The notes under the pieces: generated by a model
What the model saw: only the letters and a program-made list of their open reading frames with translations
What the model was told of the DNA's origin: nothing
The model's database searches: none
Assembly (NCBI RefSeq): GCF_000484535.1
Contig: NC_022600.1
Location: forward strand, 4,394,234-4,458,233
Length of the DNA stretch: 64,000 bases
From: Gloeobacter kilaueensis JS1
GTDB taxonomy: Bacteria; Cyanobacteriota; Cyanobacteriia; Gloeobacterales; Gloeobacteraceae
Direction: 5' to 3'
Shown: positions 37,076-46,342 of the stretch, in pieces
Numbering within the stretch: the first letter of the stretch is position 1
Layout of the letters: each line of letters opens with the position of its first letter
Made by a program: the position numbers and the translations under genes

Positions 37076-37942
37076 GAGCTTGTTTATAAAGATAGGAAGG
37101 AGCTATAGTCTACGCAGATAATTACCCTGTGCCGATGTCTCGCAAGCCCTATCCAACCGATCTCACTGACCAAGAGTGGAACTGCATTGCTCCGCTGTTG
37201 CCAGCCGCGAAGTTTGGCGGCCACCCGCGCACGACCGACTTGCGCGAGGTGCTCAACGCCATCTTCTACCTCAACCGCACCGGTTGCCAATGGCGGATGT
37301 TGCCCAGTGAGTTCCCGGCCTGGCAGACGGTCTACGCTTACTTTGCCCGCTGGAGAAATAAAGGCGTCTGGGAGGCGATCAACCGCACTCTCAGGCAGCG
37401 GGTGCGCCTGCAGGCCGGGCGGGAGGCGGACCCCAGCTTGGCCTTACTCGACAGCCAGTCAGTCAAGAGCACAGAAAAAGGGGCTTCGAGACGGGCTACG
37501 ACGGCAACAAAAAGCTCAAGGGCCGCAAGCGCCATATCGCCGTAGACAGCCTTGGCTTGCTCCTGTTTGTCTTTGTGCATGCGGCCAACATCCATGACAG
37601 CCAGGGAGCAGTGGGGGTGCTGATGGGCATGAAAGACCAGCAACCGCGCCTTTTGACGGTGATGGCTGACCAGGGTTATCAGGGACCTTTAGGTGAGGCA
37701 ATCGAGCGGGTCTGTGGCTGGAAGGTACAAATCGTCGAAAAGCAGGGCAAGGGTTTTGTGGTGCAGCGCCAGCGATGGGTGGTGGAACGAACGTTTGGTT
37801 GGCTAGGTCGCTGTCGTCGTTTGAGTAAAGATTATGAGCAATGGCCGGAGACGCATGAAGCGATGGTGTACGTGTCGATGATCCGACTGATGCTCAAGCG
37901 CTTGCACCCACCAAAATCTGAAGCGACTTTATAAACAAGCTC
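37076..37942. mobile_element. IS5-family (IS427-like) insertion sequence, apparently intact
   Basis: Perfect 16-bp terminal inverted repeats: GAGCTTGTTTATAAAG at 37076-37091 and its complement at 37927-37942. It is flanked by identical TGA triplets (37073-37075 and 37943-37945), the expected 3-bp TNA target duplication. The length of 867 bp is normal. It interrupts the 304-codon gene. Confidence 0.92.
37135..37934 (+). CDS. IS5-family transposase made by -1 frameshifting
   Basis: The first frame runs from ATG 37135 (MSRKPYPTDLTDQEWNCIAP) to DSQSVKSTEKG. The second frame continues GFETGYDGNKKLKGRKRHIA through VVERTFGWLGRCRRLSKDYE to 37934. The frames overlap at the slippery run AAAAAGGGG (37475-37483), where a -1 slip joins them into one DDE transposase of about 265 residues. 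Two overlapping frames with an A-rich slip site are normal for this IS group, so the gene is read as functional. DDE residues: Asp in LLDSQSVK, Asp in MADQGYQG, Glu in VERTFGW. Confidence 0.85.
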
Positions 37943-38196
37943 TGAAAAACATCTGCATAACAAGCATGAACTGCACAGTAGATGAAGCGTTGCTTAATTT
38001 CATAGGGCTGATGCAAGCAAAAGTATAGGGGAAGCCATGTAAATTCTCTATTAATATAGTATTTATCAATGACCTCTGAAAAAGATTTCAAAACCTTCTG
38101 CCATATTTGCTGCACATGAATATAATAGTTGAAGTCATTAATTTCATCTACTAGTGTTTCCAGATAGCTTTCTACAGATATTACATAATCGTTATT

Positions 38197-38205
38197 AGGA
38201 TGTTG
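38197..38205 (+). repeat. Left target-site duplication of the IS4-type element
   Basis: AGGATGTTG directly precedes the left inverted repeat and is repeated identically at 39486-39494. Confidence 0.9.
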
Positions 38206-39485
38206 TTCAAGGGGTGACAGAGTAAGCTACGTTCGGCCCAGTATCAGCTTTGCAGCTTCCATGCCTCGTCGATAGTACTTGACTTTACTCGGGCAGGCCA
38301 CTACCAATTCCTCCAACAATTCCCACCACTGCTCCACCTGCTGCGCCCACACCTGAGCGTACTGACCCAGGCGGAAGCTACTATGACGAGCCAGTTCTCG
38401 CTGGTTTTCCTGCGGACGACCCCCATACTTATCCAGTCTTTTCTTTCGCAGTTCCAGACCCTTGAGCATCGCCATGCTCCAGGCAATCGCGGCAAGCAAC
38501 AGCACCCGCATCATCCTCTCAAAACTCACCCGTACTCCCTCCAGATGGTATCCGCCAGACTTCACATCCTTGTGCCATACCTCGATGCCCCAGCGCTCTT
38601 TGTAGGCATCAATCGCTTTTTGCAGACTGGGTAAATTCGTCAAGATGTACCAGCCTTCTGCTGGACGCATGTTCCGCACTTGCTCGGCGTAATGACAGGC
38701 AATATTGAAACGAGCAAACCCCTTCCTCATCCTGCGCTTTGTTACACGTACACCCTGGATGAACAGCGATATTCCAGGGTGCAGATTCAGCGAACTCAGG
38801 CAGACAAACTCCTTGTCCGTTTGCTGAAAGTTCGCACTGACTCGCAAGCGCAGACAAAGCTCGACGCCCCTACGGTGCAACCAGTTGGCGAGTTCGATGC
38901 TGCAAAATTCTCTGTCGGCTAAAAGCCGTAATTTGTAATTTGACAGTAGCTGGAAGACTGGCAACAGCAGCAGTTGCTGGTCTGTGAAGTCTGAGTTGCC
39001 CGTGTGCTCCAGCAATATCCAGTGCAGTGGTAGAGCATGACGCTCCCACACCAGGACGACAGACAGCACGTTGTAGTGCCACCAAGTCGTGCGGTCGATT
39101 GCCAGTTTGAGGACGTGGTGTGGGGAAAAATATTCCCTCACTAGATACAGCACTAGCGGAAACCATGCTTCGAGGATATTGAGTCGTTCCAGCAGCAGAA
39201 AACGTTGGACTGCCGTCTTGCGACTGTCAGCCTGAATCGGCAGGGGCAAAGCTTCAGACAGCTTGCCGAGGCAGAGATGTTTATGGGTCTGAAGAGTCTG
39301 AAGCAGTAGAGACAAAAGGATGTACTGTCTCTGGGTGAGGAGATGGCGAAAGAAAGTCTGGTAGAATTGAGGCAACATTTTTGTTGGCTGGACTCGGGGC
39401 AGTGTTCCGAGTCTCTTTTTTTATGTAAGCGGAGCCTGGAACGCTTGTCTAGCCTGATGCGCAGCCTACTCTGTCACCCCTTGAA
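38206..39485. mobile_element. IS4-family insertion sequence, intact, 1280 bp
   Basis: Perfect 19-bp inverted ends TTCAAGGGGTGACAGAGTA (38206-38224, complement at 39467-39485) with a 9-bp target duplication outside. It contains one full-length transposase gene. Perfect ends and duplication suggest a recent jump into the 304-codon gene. Confidence 0.93.
38227..39378 (-). CDS. IS4-family DDE transposase
   Basis: A 383-residue transposase. Catalytic Asp residues are in LKLAIDRTTWWHYN and RLLADREFCS. The catalytic Glu lies in YKERWGIEVWHKDVK, which fits the IS4 Y-x2-R-x3-E-x6-K signature exactly. The ATG at 39376-39378 lies 107 bp inside the right end. No damage is visible, so it is probably active. 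Confidence 0.92.
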   Translation of the reverse strand: MLPQFYQTFFRHLLTQRQYILLSLLLQTLQTHKHLCLGKLSEALPLPIQADSRKTAVQRFLLLERLNILEAWFPLVLYLVREYFSPHHVLKLAIDRTTWWHYNVLSVVLVWERHALPLHWILLEHTGNSDFTDQQLLLLPVFQLLSNYKLRLLADREFCSIELANWLHRRGVELCLRLRVSANFQQTDKEFVCLSSLNLHPGISLFIQGVRVTKRRMRKGFARFNIACHYAEQVRNMRPAEGWYILTNLPSLQKAIDAYKERWGIEVWHKDVKSGGYHLEGVRVSFERMMRVLLLAAIAWSMAMLKGLELRKKRLDKYGGRPQENQRELARHSSFRLGQYAQVWAQQVEQWWELLEELVVACPSKVKYYRRGMEAAKLILGRT

Positions 39486-39494
39486 AGGATGTTG
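39486..39494 (+). repeat. Right target-site duplication of the IS4-type element
   Basis: AGGATGTTG directly follows the right inverted repeat, identical to 38197-38205. One copy belongs to codons of the interrupted gene. Confidence 0.9.
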
Positions 39495-39660
39495 AACTTC
39501 ACAGGGATATCTAAGGTACTGAAGTTCGGCTAATCTTTCAACTTCCTGGTTTAAGGAAATCTCCTGGTATTTCTCATAAGCCCTTTTTAATAGATCGACG
39601 TGTCTGATATACTGGTCGTGGTCTTCCATTGTTTGTTCGAAAGCTACTTAGCATTTCATC

Positions 39661-39891
39661 CTAACTCACTTTTAGTAGCCTTCGTGCTGTGCCTTTATGT
39701 CGGTTTCAACGCCAACTGGTGAGCGCAAGATTATTTTCATTTGTCTCTCCGCCGTGTTTCTCAGCAACTACATGATCGATTTCATGGGAGAAGAATGATG
39801 CCCCAGTGGGTAACTGGCAGTACTCACAGCGTTCTTCTGCCCTGGCTTTGACCGAGCGGCGCAGAGCTGCTGAGATGTATGTACCGCTCAA
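39661..39891 (-). pseudogene. HNH endonuclease fragment with premature stop
   Basis: The frame from ATG 39889-39891 reads SGTYISAALRRSVKARAEER, then CEYCQLP, HEIDHVVAEKHGGETNENNL and ALTSWR. A TGA at 39706-39708 replaces the expected cysteine of RCNRHKG; after it the same frame continues NRHKGTARRLLKVS to a stop at 39661. The intact family (about 140 residues) has CxxC, HxIDH and a second CNR..KG zinc-knuckle half, so this copy is a nonsense mutant that has also lost its C-terminal part. It follows the small gene at 39888 with an ATGA overlap. Confidence 0.75.
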
Positions 39892-40232
39892 GCGGCGCTT
39901 TGCAGGAAACGCAGACTGCCTGCTTTTAGCATCACCATCAAGTGTTCAATGCGTTCATACTCCTGCAACTCTTGAACGTCTTTGCTCGACAGCTCACCGT
40001 TACGGCTGCGCTCAAGCAGGACTTTCAGGCGTTCTTGCATTGCAGGGTCTGGCCGGAACGCCACCACCTGCTCATGGGTTGGGTTGCTCGCCAGAAACTC
40101 TAGAATGTGTCGGTAGATATGCCCCGGAACTTCAGGCTGGCGGATAGCCTGCGCCACCAGTTCGGAGAGGCGATCCTCTACCTGGGCGACTTGTTCTGCC
40201 AGTTCATCCGGTATTTCCAGCGTAATCTTCAC
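39888..40232 (-). CDS. Small cyanobacterial partner protein of the HNH gene, antitoxin-like
   Basis: A 114-residue protein starting MKITLEIPDELAEQVAQVED with PEVPGHIYRHILEFLASNPT, AFRPDPAMQERLKVLLERS and a terminal YERIEHLMVMLKAGSL. I recall this as a widespread cyanobacterial family whose gene is often followed by an HNH nuclease gene, as here with a 4-bp overlap. The N-terminus looks like a short ribbon-type DNA-binding segment. It may regulate or neutralise the nuclease; no function is proven. Confidence 0.7.
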   Translation of the reverse strand: MKITLEIPDELAEQVAQVEDRLSELVAQAIRQPEVPGHIYRHILEFLASNPTHEQVVAFRPDPAMQERLKVLLERSRNGELSSKDVQELQEYERIEHLMVMLKAGSLRFLQSAA

Positions 40233-40418
40233 CGCCAGACCACCTCAAGTTCTGCTCATAGCTTACCTAACTGGAACATTTTCATGTCTGAAAAAGTTAA
40301 GCTTTTCAGAGCCTTATTGCTCTTGGGGCGATTCATCAATCACCTTTCCCGTTGGACTCTCTGGTGCTAAACCCGTGTCGGTCGGAGCATTAAAGACCAC
40401 TGATCGGCGTAATCGCCA

Positions 40419-40459
40419 TCGACTTTCTCTACCGCCGCTTCGCCCACACCGAGACGTAG
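40419..40459 (+). repeat. Right copy of the cmpD 3'-end repeat
   Basis: Encodes DFLYRRFAHTET and a stop, as cmpD does, but with nothing of cmpD before it. The differences from 33703-33743 are three bases, one of them in the stop codon (TAG for TAA). Orientation is the same as cmpD, so the 6.7 kb between the copies is bracketed by direct repeats (attR-like). The 263 bp from 40233 to 40495 hold no other gene. Confidence 0.6.
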
Positions 40460-40495
40460 TACCTCACATCAGCCATCAAGCTTTGTGCCCCATTA

Positions 40496-41131
40496 TCAAG
40501 GCAGCGAGCGGATGCGCTGTGGCAGGAACGTCCACAGTTCTGTGCGCAACAGGTGGCCTTGATGGAGAAGCTGTTCCAGTTGCGCACGGTTTTGGGCGAC
40601 GTAGTCCGGATCCTTGATGCTGTCGAGGTTGATCGCCACGTTCAGCAGGGCAGCTTCAAGCCCGCTCAGGGCAAACAGCAGAGCCACTGCCGCGTCGGAG
40701 CTGGCGTTGGGGTTGCCTTTTTGGAGCACCCGCCAGGCCAGTTGGGCCACCTCCAGGCAATGATGGGCGACGGCGAGGGGTGTGGCGGCGGCTCCCTGCA
40801 GGGCAGCCTGAATCGCGGCGGTGCGCTCCTGCTTTTCGGTGGGTGTCTGCCTGGGTCTGGCAAAGGCAAGGACCACCTGCTCGTAGGCGAGGGCGTCCTC
40901 GTCGATGGCCTGGCTCAACCGGGTTCTCAGGGCGTCAGCTTTTTCGAGCCATTCCGGTTGCTCGGTAAAATCTGGCTGGTCCTTCGTCAGGCGGGCCACC
41001 ATCGCGGCCAGGGAGGCTGCCACTGCCCCGGCCAGGGCCGCCGCCGAGCCGCCGCCAGGAATCGGCTCGCTGCTCGCGAAGCGTTCGAGCAGGCCCGTGA
41101 GGGGAAGATTCGCAAGAGAATTGTCGGGCAC
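40496..41131 (-). CDS. Formiminotetrahydrofolate cyclodeaminase / methenyl-THF cyclohydrolase family protein
   Basis: A 211-residue helical enzyme of the FTCD_C/FchA family. EPIPGGGSAAALAGAVAASLAAMVARLT is the folate-binding glycine-rich segment (positions about 23-50), and helices rich in Ala follow. In this operon it most likely releases ammonia from formimino-THF made by the upstream transferase. It is 5 bp after ftcD. Confidence 0.9.
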   Translation of the reverse strand: MPDNSLANLPLTGLLERFASSEPIPGGGSAAALAGAVAASLAAMVARLTKDQPDFTEQPEWLEKADALRTRLSQAIDEDALAYEQVVLAFARPRQTPTEKQERTAAIQAALQGAAATPLAVAHHCLEVAQLAWRVLQKGNPNASSDAAVALLFALSGLEAALLNVAINLDSIKDPDYVAQNRAQLEQLLHQGHLLRTELWTFLPQRIRSLP

Positions 41132-41136
41132 AGAAA

Positions 41137-42039
41137 TTACTCCTTGTCGAGCATCGCCTGTTCGAGGACGAGGCTGGGCTGCCAGTTTTCGATCTGCAGG
41201 TAGTAGGCGGCGGCCTCGATCAGGGCCGCCTGGGGAACGAGGCCGACGATCTCAGCGCCCGTTACCTGCACGCCGTAGCGCCGCGCCTCGATCTTGACCA
41301 GCTCTTGAATGCGATGGATGGGCGTCTTTTCGTAGTTGAGCAGGTTCATCGAGACCTGGGCCTGGTTGCGCTCGGCCAGAAAGACTCCCATCGCCTGGAT
41401 ATTGGCGAGGCCGCCGGAGCTGGCGCGCACGGCCCTGGCGATGGCGTTGGCAATTTTAAGATCGCCTGTCGAGAGCTGCAGGTTGTAGGCGATCAAGAAA
41501 AAGCGCGCCCCGATCGCACTTGCCCCGGCAGTCGGGTGGGGATGGGCAGGACCAAAGTCCGGCTGCCACTCGGGTTGGGCCAGTTTGGCTTCCAGGTTCT
41601 CAAATTCGCCCTTGCGGATTTCGGAGAGCACGCGGCGGTTGGGAGCACTGGCCGCTTCGGCGTAGAGGAAGACGGGCACATCGAACTGGCGGGCAATTTC
41701 TTCTGCCGTGCTTCTGGCCAGGGCGACGCAATCGGCCATCGTCGCCTGGCGAATCGGGATAAACGGCACGACATCGACTGCCCCCATGCGCGGATGGCTG
41801 CCCTGGTGCCGGCGCAGGTCGATGTGTTCGAGGGCCAGGCTGTAAAGCCTGACAACCGCCTGCTGCAGCCCTTCGGCGGAACCCACCAGGGTAAAGACCG
41901 AACGGTTGTGGTCGAGGTCGCTGGAGCTGTCGAGCAGAACCACCCCCGGCACCTGGGAAAGCTCACGGCTAAACTGCTCGATTACCTCCGCTCGGCGGCC
42001 TTCGCTGATGTTAGGAACGCACTCGATTAGCTGGGACAT
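41137..42039 (-). CDS. ftcD: Glutamate formimidoyltransferase
   Basis: A 300-residue enzyme transferring the formimino group from N-formimino-glutamate to tetrahydrofolate. Family motifs are LIECVPNISEGRRAEVIEQF, SDLDHNRSVFTLVG, HQGSHPRMGAVDVVPFIP and PIHRIQELVKIEARRYGV near the C-terminus. ATG at 42037-42039 is chosen because it starts at MSQLIECVPN; the longer frame overlaps hutI in full. It overlaps the end of hutI by 13 bp. Confidence 0.93.
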   Translation of the reverse strand: MSQLIECVPNISEGRRAEVIEQFSRELSQVPGVVLLDSSSDLDHNRSVFTLVGSAEGLQQAVVRLYSLALEHIDLRRHQGSHPRMGAVDVVPFIPIRQATMADCVALARSTAEEIARQFDVPVFLYAEAASAPNRRVLSEIRKGEFENLEAKLAQPEWQPDFGPAHPHPTAGASAIGARFFLIAYNLQLSTGDLKIANAIARAVRASSGGLANIQAMGVFLAERNQAQVSMNLLNYEKTPIHRIQELVKIEARRYGVQVTGAEIVGLVPQAALIEAAAYYLQIENWQPSLVLEQAMLDKE

Positions 42040-43301
42040 GGCGACGAACCGTTTGAAGAATAGAGAATCTGGCCGCGCTTGAGGACGGTGCGCACGAGGC
42101 TGGTGCCCATGTGGTAGGGGATGAGGCGATAGTCGTCGGCATCCCAGATGACCAGATCTGCCTGCTTGCCCACTTCGAGGCTCCCCAGCCGCTCCCCCAG
42201 GCCAACAGCGTAAGCGCCGTTTATCGTCGCGGCGACCAGGGCCTCGGCGGCGGTGAGACGGCACTGGCTCACAGCAAACGACATGACGAGCGCCAGCGAT
42301 TCGCAGTAGCAGGAGCCGGGGTTGAAGTCGGTGCCCAAAGCCAGCGGCACCCCAAGCTCGATCATCCGCCGGGCCGGAGCCTGAGTCTTAAGACCCAAAA
42401 AGACGGCTGTTCCTGGCAGGAGGACGGCGATCACACCGGCGGCGGCCATCTGAACCAGCCCCACCTCCGAAGCGCAGTGCAGGTGATCGGCGCTGATCGC
42501 CCCGACGCGGGCCGCCAAACTTGCCCCGCCCGTGTCGTGCAACTCGTCGGCATGGACGCGGGGGCGCAGGCTGTGGGCCATCCCTGTGCGCAGGATGCGC
42601 TCCGACTGCTCGGGTGTGAAGACCCCAGCTTCGCAAAAAACATCGCAGAAACGGGCCAACCCCCGGCGGGCCACTTCTGGGATCGCCGCCTCGCAGAGCC
42701 ATTCGACGTAGGACTCGGGATCTGCGCCGGAAGGAACGGCGTGGGCACCCAGAAAAGTCGGGGCGATATCGAGGGGCTGGCCGTCCAGCTCCATAAGAAC
42801 CGCCAGCTGTCGGCACTCGGTCTCAAGATCGAGGCCATAACCGCTTTTCGCCTCCAGCGCCGTCGTCCCAAAGCGCGCCATCGAGCCGAGGTGCCTGCGG
42901 GCAGTGGCCAGAAGTTGTGCCGCATCCGCCGCTCGGGTGCGACGAACGGTGTCGTAGATGCCGCCCCCGGCTGCCAGGATCTGCCCATAGGTGGCACCCT
43001 GGGCGCGCAGGTCAAATTCTGCCACGCGCGTACCGGCGAAGACCAGATGGGTGTGGCTGTCCACCAATCCCGGCGTCACCACCAGACCCGCTGCGTCGAT
43101 CTGGATTGTCCGCCCATCGAGCGGCAATTTGCGAAGCAGCTCTTCGGTGGAACCCACAGCGACGATCCGGCCCTCGCTCACCGCCACTGCCCCGTCTTCG
43201 ATGATCGAAAGTTCCGACTGGAGAAGGCCGGCGCGCGGAGCAGCCGGACCAGCCAGGCTGACCAGTTGACGGGCGTTGCGCACCAGCAGATCGACGGGCA
43301 T
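42027..43301 (-). CDS. hutI: Imidazolonepropionase
   Basis: A 424-residue amidohydrolase opening the imidazolone ring. Metal ligands are in PGLVDSHTHLVFAG, with further His in HADELHDTG and ALGTDFNPG carrying the late Asp. QGATYGQILAAGGGI is typical of HutI. Third reaction of histidine degradation; directly after hutU with no gap. Confidence 0.95.
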   Translation of the reverse strand: MPVDLLVRNARQLVSLAGPAAPRAGLLQSELSIIEDGAVAVSEGRIVAVGSTEELLRKLPLDGRTIQIDAAGLVVTPGLVDSHTHLVFAGTRVAEFDLRAQGATYGQILAAGGGIYDTVRRTRAADAAQLLATARRHLGSMARFGTTALEAKSGYGLDLETECRQLAVLMELDGQPLDIAPTFLGAHAVPSGADPESYVEWLCEAAIPEVARRGLARFCDVFCEAGVFTPEQSERILRTGMAHSLRPRVHADELHDTGGASLAARVGAISADHLHCASEVGLVQMAAAGVIAVLLPGTAVFLGLKTQAPARRMIELGVPLALGTDFNPGSCYCESLALVMSFAVSQCRLTAAEALVAATINGAYAVGLGERLGSLEVGKQADLVIWDADDYRLIPYHMGTSLVRTVLKRGQILYSSNGSSPCPS

Positions 43302-45011
<1,710 letters not shown>

Positions 45012-45228
45012 GACGCCCTTCCTTTTATCGCCCGCTCGAACGGGCAATATTCGCGTCCAGTATGGCACCGGCCCCCACCCACCAGCCAGAACGTATACCC
45101 CAGTCCAGGCAAGCCTTTCATCGAGTGAGACTTTCGATGGCCCAAATGTCTCCAAAAAGGCAGAAAAATGTTTGCAGGCGGATAAATTGAGGCAAAATCA
45201 AGTCAAAGCCGCGCTCCTACCGCATCCG

Positions 45229-45483
45229 ATGTTGCAAGACCCTAAGACCATCCGCTACTACCAGCGCCTGTCCGACACCCTGGTAGAACTGTGGCGTCGC
45301 CGCTACCGCAACGAAGAGTTGCGCCTCTTTGCCGAGGGGTTCATTACCGCCCTGCGCTACAGCCAGGAACTCGATCCCGCCCAGATCCTCCGGCTCGAAC
45401 AGGAAATCTTGAGCTTTATGGCAAGTCCCGAAAACTTCGAGCCGCCGGACTTTTTACCCCAGCCCGAGCGGGAGCGCAACTGA
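45229..45483 (+). CDS. DUF6761-type small cyanobacterial protein
   Basis: An 84-residue protein, MLQDPKTIRYYQRLSDTLVE onward, helical and ending in a proline-rich tail (FEPPDFLPQPERERN). It resembles a family conserved across cyanobacteria with no assigned function. ATG at 45229 is preferred; the long upstream frame overlaps divergent hutU. It converges with the exopolysaccharide operon, 8 bp from its end. Confidence 0.7.
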   Translation: MLQDPKTIRYYQRLSDTLVELWRRRYRNEELRLFAEGFITALRYSQELDPAQILRLEQEILSFMASPENFEPPDFLPQPERERN

Positions 45484-45491
45484 AACAGGCG

Positions 45492-46028
45492 CTATGGGCG
45501 CTTGAACATACCGAAAATGGTGGCAAGACCACGGCTTTTGGTCGCGGCGGGATCTTTAAAATCGACGAGTAGAACCACGCGGGTGCGGTCGCTGCGGTTC
45601 CAGGCTTCGTGCTCGGTCGTATCGTCGAAGACCATGCTGCCCCCCTCGCGCAGCGAGCGCTGCTCGGGACCGACCCGCAGAGTGCAACCTTCTGGAACGA
45701 TGAGCCCCAGGTGATAGCGGAGCAGCCCAGCCGGTTCACCCCGGTGGGGCCGGACGTGGGTACCCGGTGCCAGCGAGGAGAAGACCGCCGTTGCCATACC
45801 GGGGATCTGCTGGACCAGCCGCGCCGTCTCGGGGCAGAGCTTGCAGTTTTTGCCCAGGGCGACGCCGTAGGTGTAGAGCGCAAAGATGTTCCAGCCTTCG
45901 CCGTAGTACTGCTTTTCGGGCCAGGCAAAAAAATGTTCGCCCCCGAGCTGGTCCAGTTCCTGGCGAATCGTCCGCCAGTTGGCCTCCAGCATTGCGATAA
46001 AAGGATAGTCCGCTTCTTTGAGAAACAT
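45492..46028 (-). CDS. LpxO/aspartyl-hydroxylase-like 2-oxoglutarate oxygenase
   Basis: A 178-residue iron oxygenase of the aspartyl/asparaginyl beta-hydroxylase family. The iron and substrate region is HVRPHRGEPAGLLRYHLGLI, followed by FDDTTEHEAWNRSDRTRVVL with the second His. LpxO members hydroxylate lipid A acyl chains; the neighbours here (cell-surface polysaccharide) fit a surface-lipid substrate. ATG at 46026-46028 starts MFLKEADYPFIAML. Confidence 0.82.
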   Translation of the reverse strand: MFLKEADYPFIAMLEANWRTIRQELDQLGGEHFFAWPEKQYYGEGWNIFALYTYGVALGKNCKLCPETARLVQQIPGMATAVFSSLAPGTHVRPHRGEPAGLLRYHLGLIVPEGCTLRVGPEQRSLREGGSMVFDDTTEHEAWNRSDRTRVVLLVDFKDPAATKSRGLATIFGMFKRP

Positions 46029-46036
46029 CTTTTCGT

Positions 46037-46276
46037 TCAGTCCTTGACGATGCCCAGCTTGAGGAGCGCACAGCGAATCGACTTGGGGACGATCATCAGC
46101 AGCGCCCCGACCCCGGTACCCAGGGCGCGCAGCAGCGCTACCGGGCTGTCGAGCCGCCCGACCATCTGCCAGACAAACACCAGCCAGTCGCGGCCCTTTT
46201 TTACTTCTCCCCAGAAGGTGATCCGCTCCTCGGGCACACTCTGAGTGCCCTGCGCCAGGTTGCCGGTGGACTTCAT
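46037..46276 (-). CDS. Small protein of unknown function in the polysaccharide operon
   Basis: A 79-residue protein with a mildly hydrophobic C-terminal half (ALLRALGTGVGALLMIVPKS). It was not recognised. It sits 8 bp upstream of the oxygenase gene and 66 bp after the glycosyltransferase, all on one strand, so it is probably co-transcribed. Confidence 0.5.
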   Translation of the reverse strand: MKSTGNLAQGTQSVPEERITFWGEVKKGRDWLVFVWQMVGRLDSPVALLRALGTGVGALLMIVPKSIRCALLKLGIVKD

Positions 46277-46342
46277 CGCTGTGCTTCCCTCTTTGTCCCG
46301 GCGATTTTACCACTTCGCAGCCGGCGGTTGCGTCGGGATGGA

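Larger units (their letters stand above)
36556..39629 (-). pseudogene. 304-codon gene of unknown function split by two insertion sequences
   Basis: Three minus-strand pieces form one gene. Piece 1 is 39629-39486 (48 codons, MEDHDQYIRHVDLLKRAYEK at its start). Piece 2 is 38196-37943. Piece 3 is 37072-36556, ending QSKGLTN and stop. Removing IS4-type 38206-39485 with one 9-bp duplication, and IS5-type 37076-37942 with one TGA, joins them in frame: ...CEVQHP-NNDYVIS... and ...CYADVF-HTDAPKL.... The sum is 305 codons including the stop. The product is helical and unrecognised. LGVRP and SDHGFIEPV near its end recall the toxin-like protein at 12348 but may be chance. Confidence 0.85.

Noticed and set aside
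37894-38115. 73-codon minus-strand frame across the IS5-type right end
   Set aside because: It is the middle piece of the interrupted gene running into the element.
41137-42264. 375-codon version of ftcD
   Set aside because: The first 75 codons are a shadow of hutI; the protein begins at MSQLIECVPN (42039).
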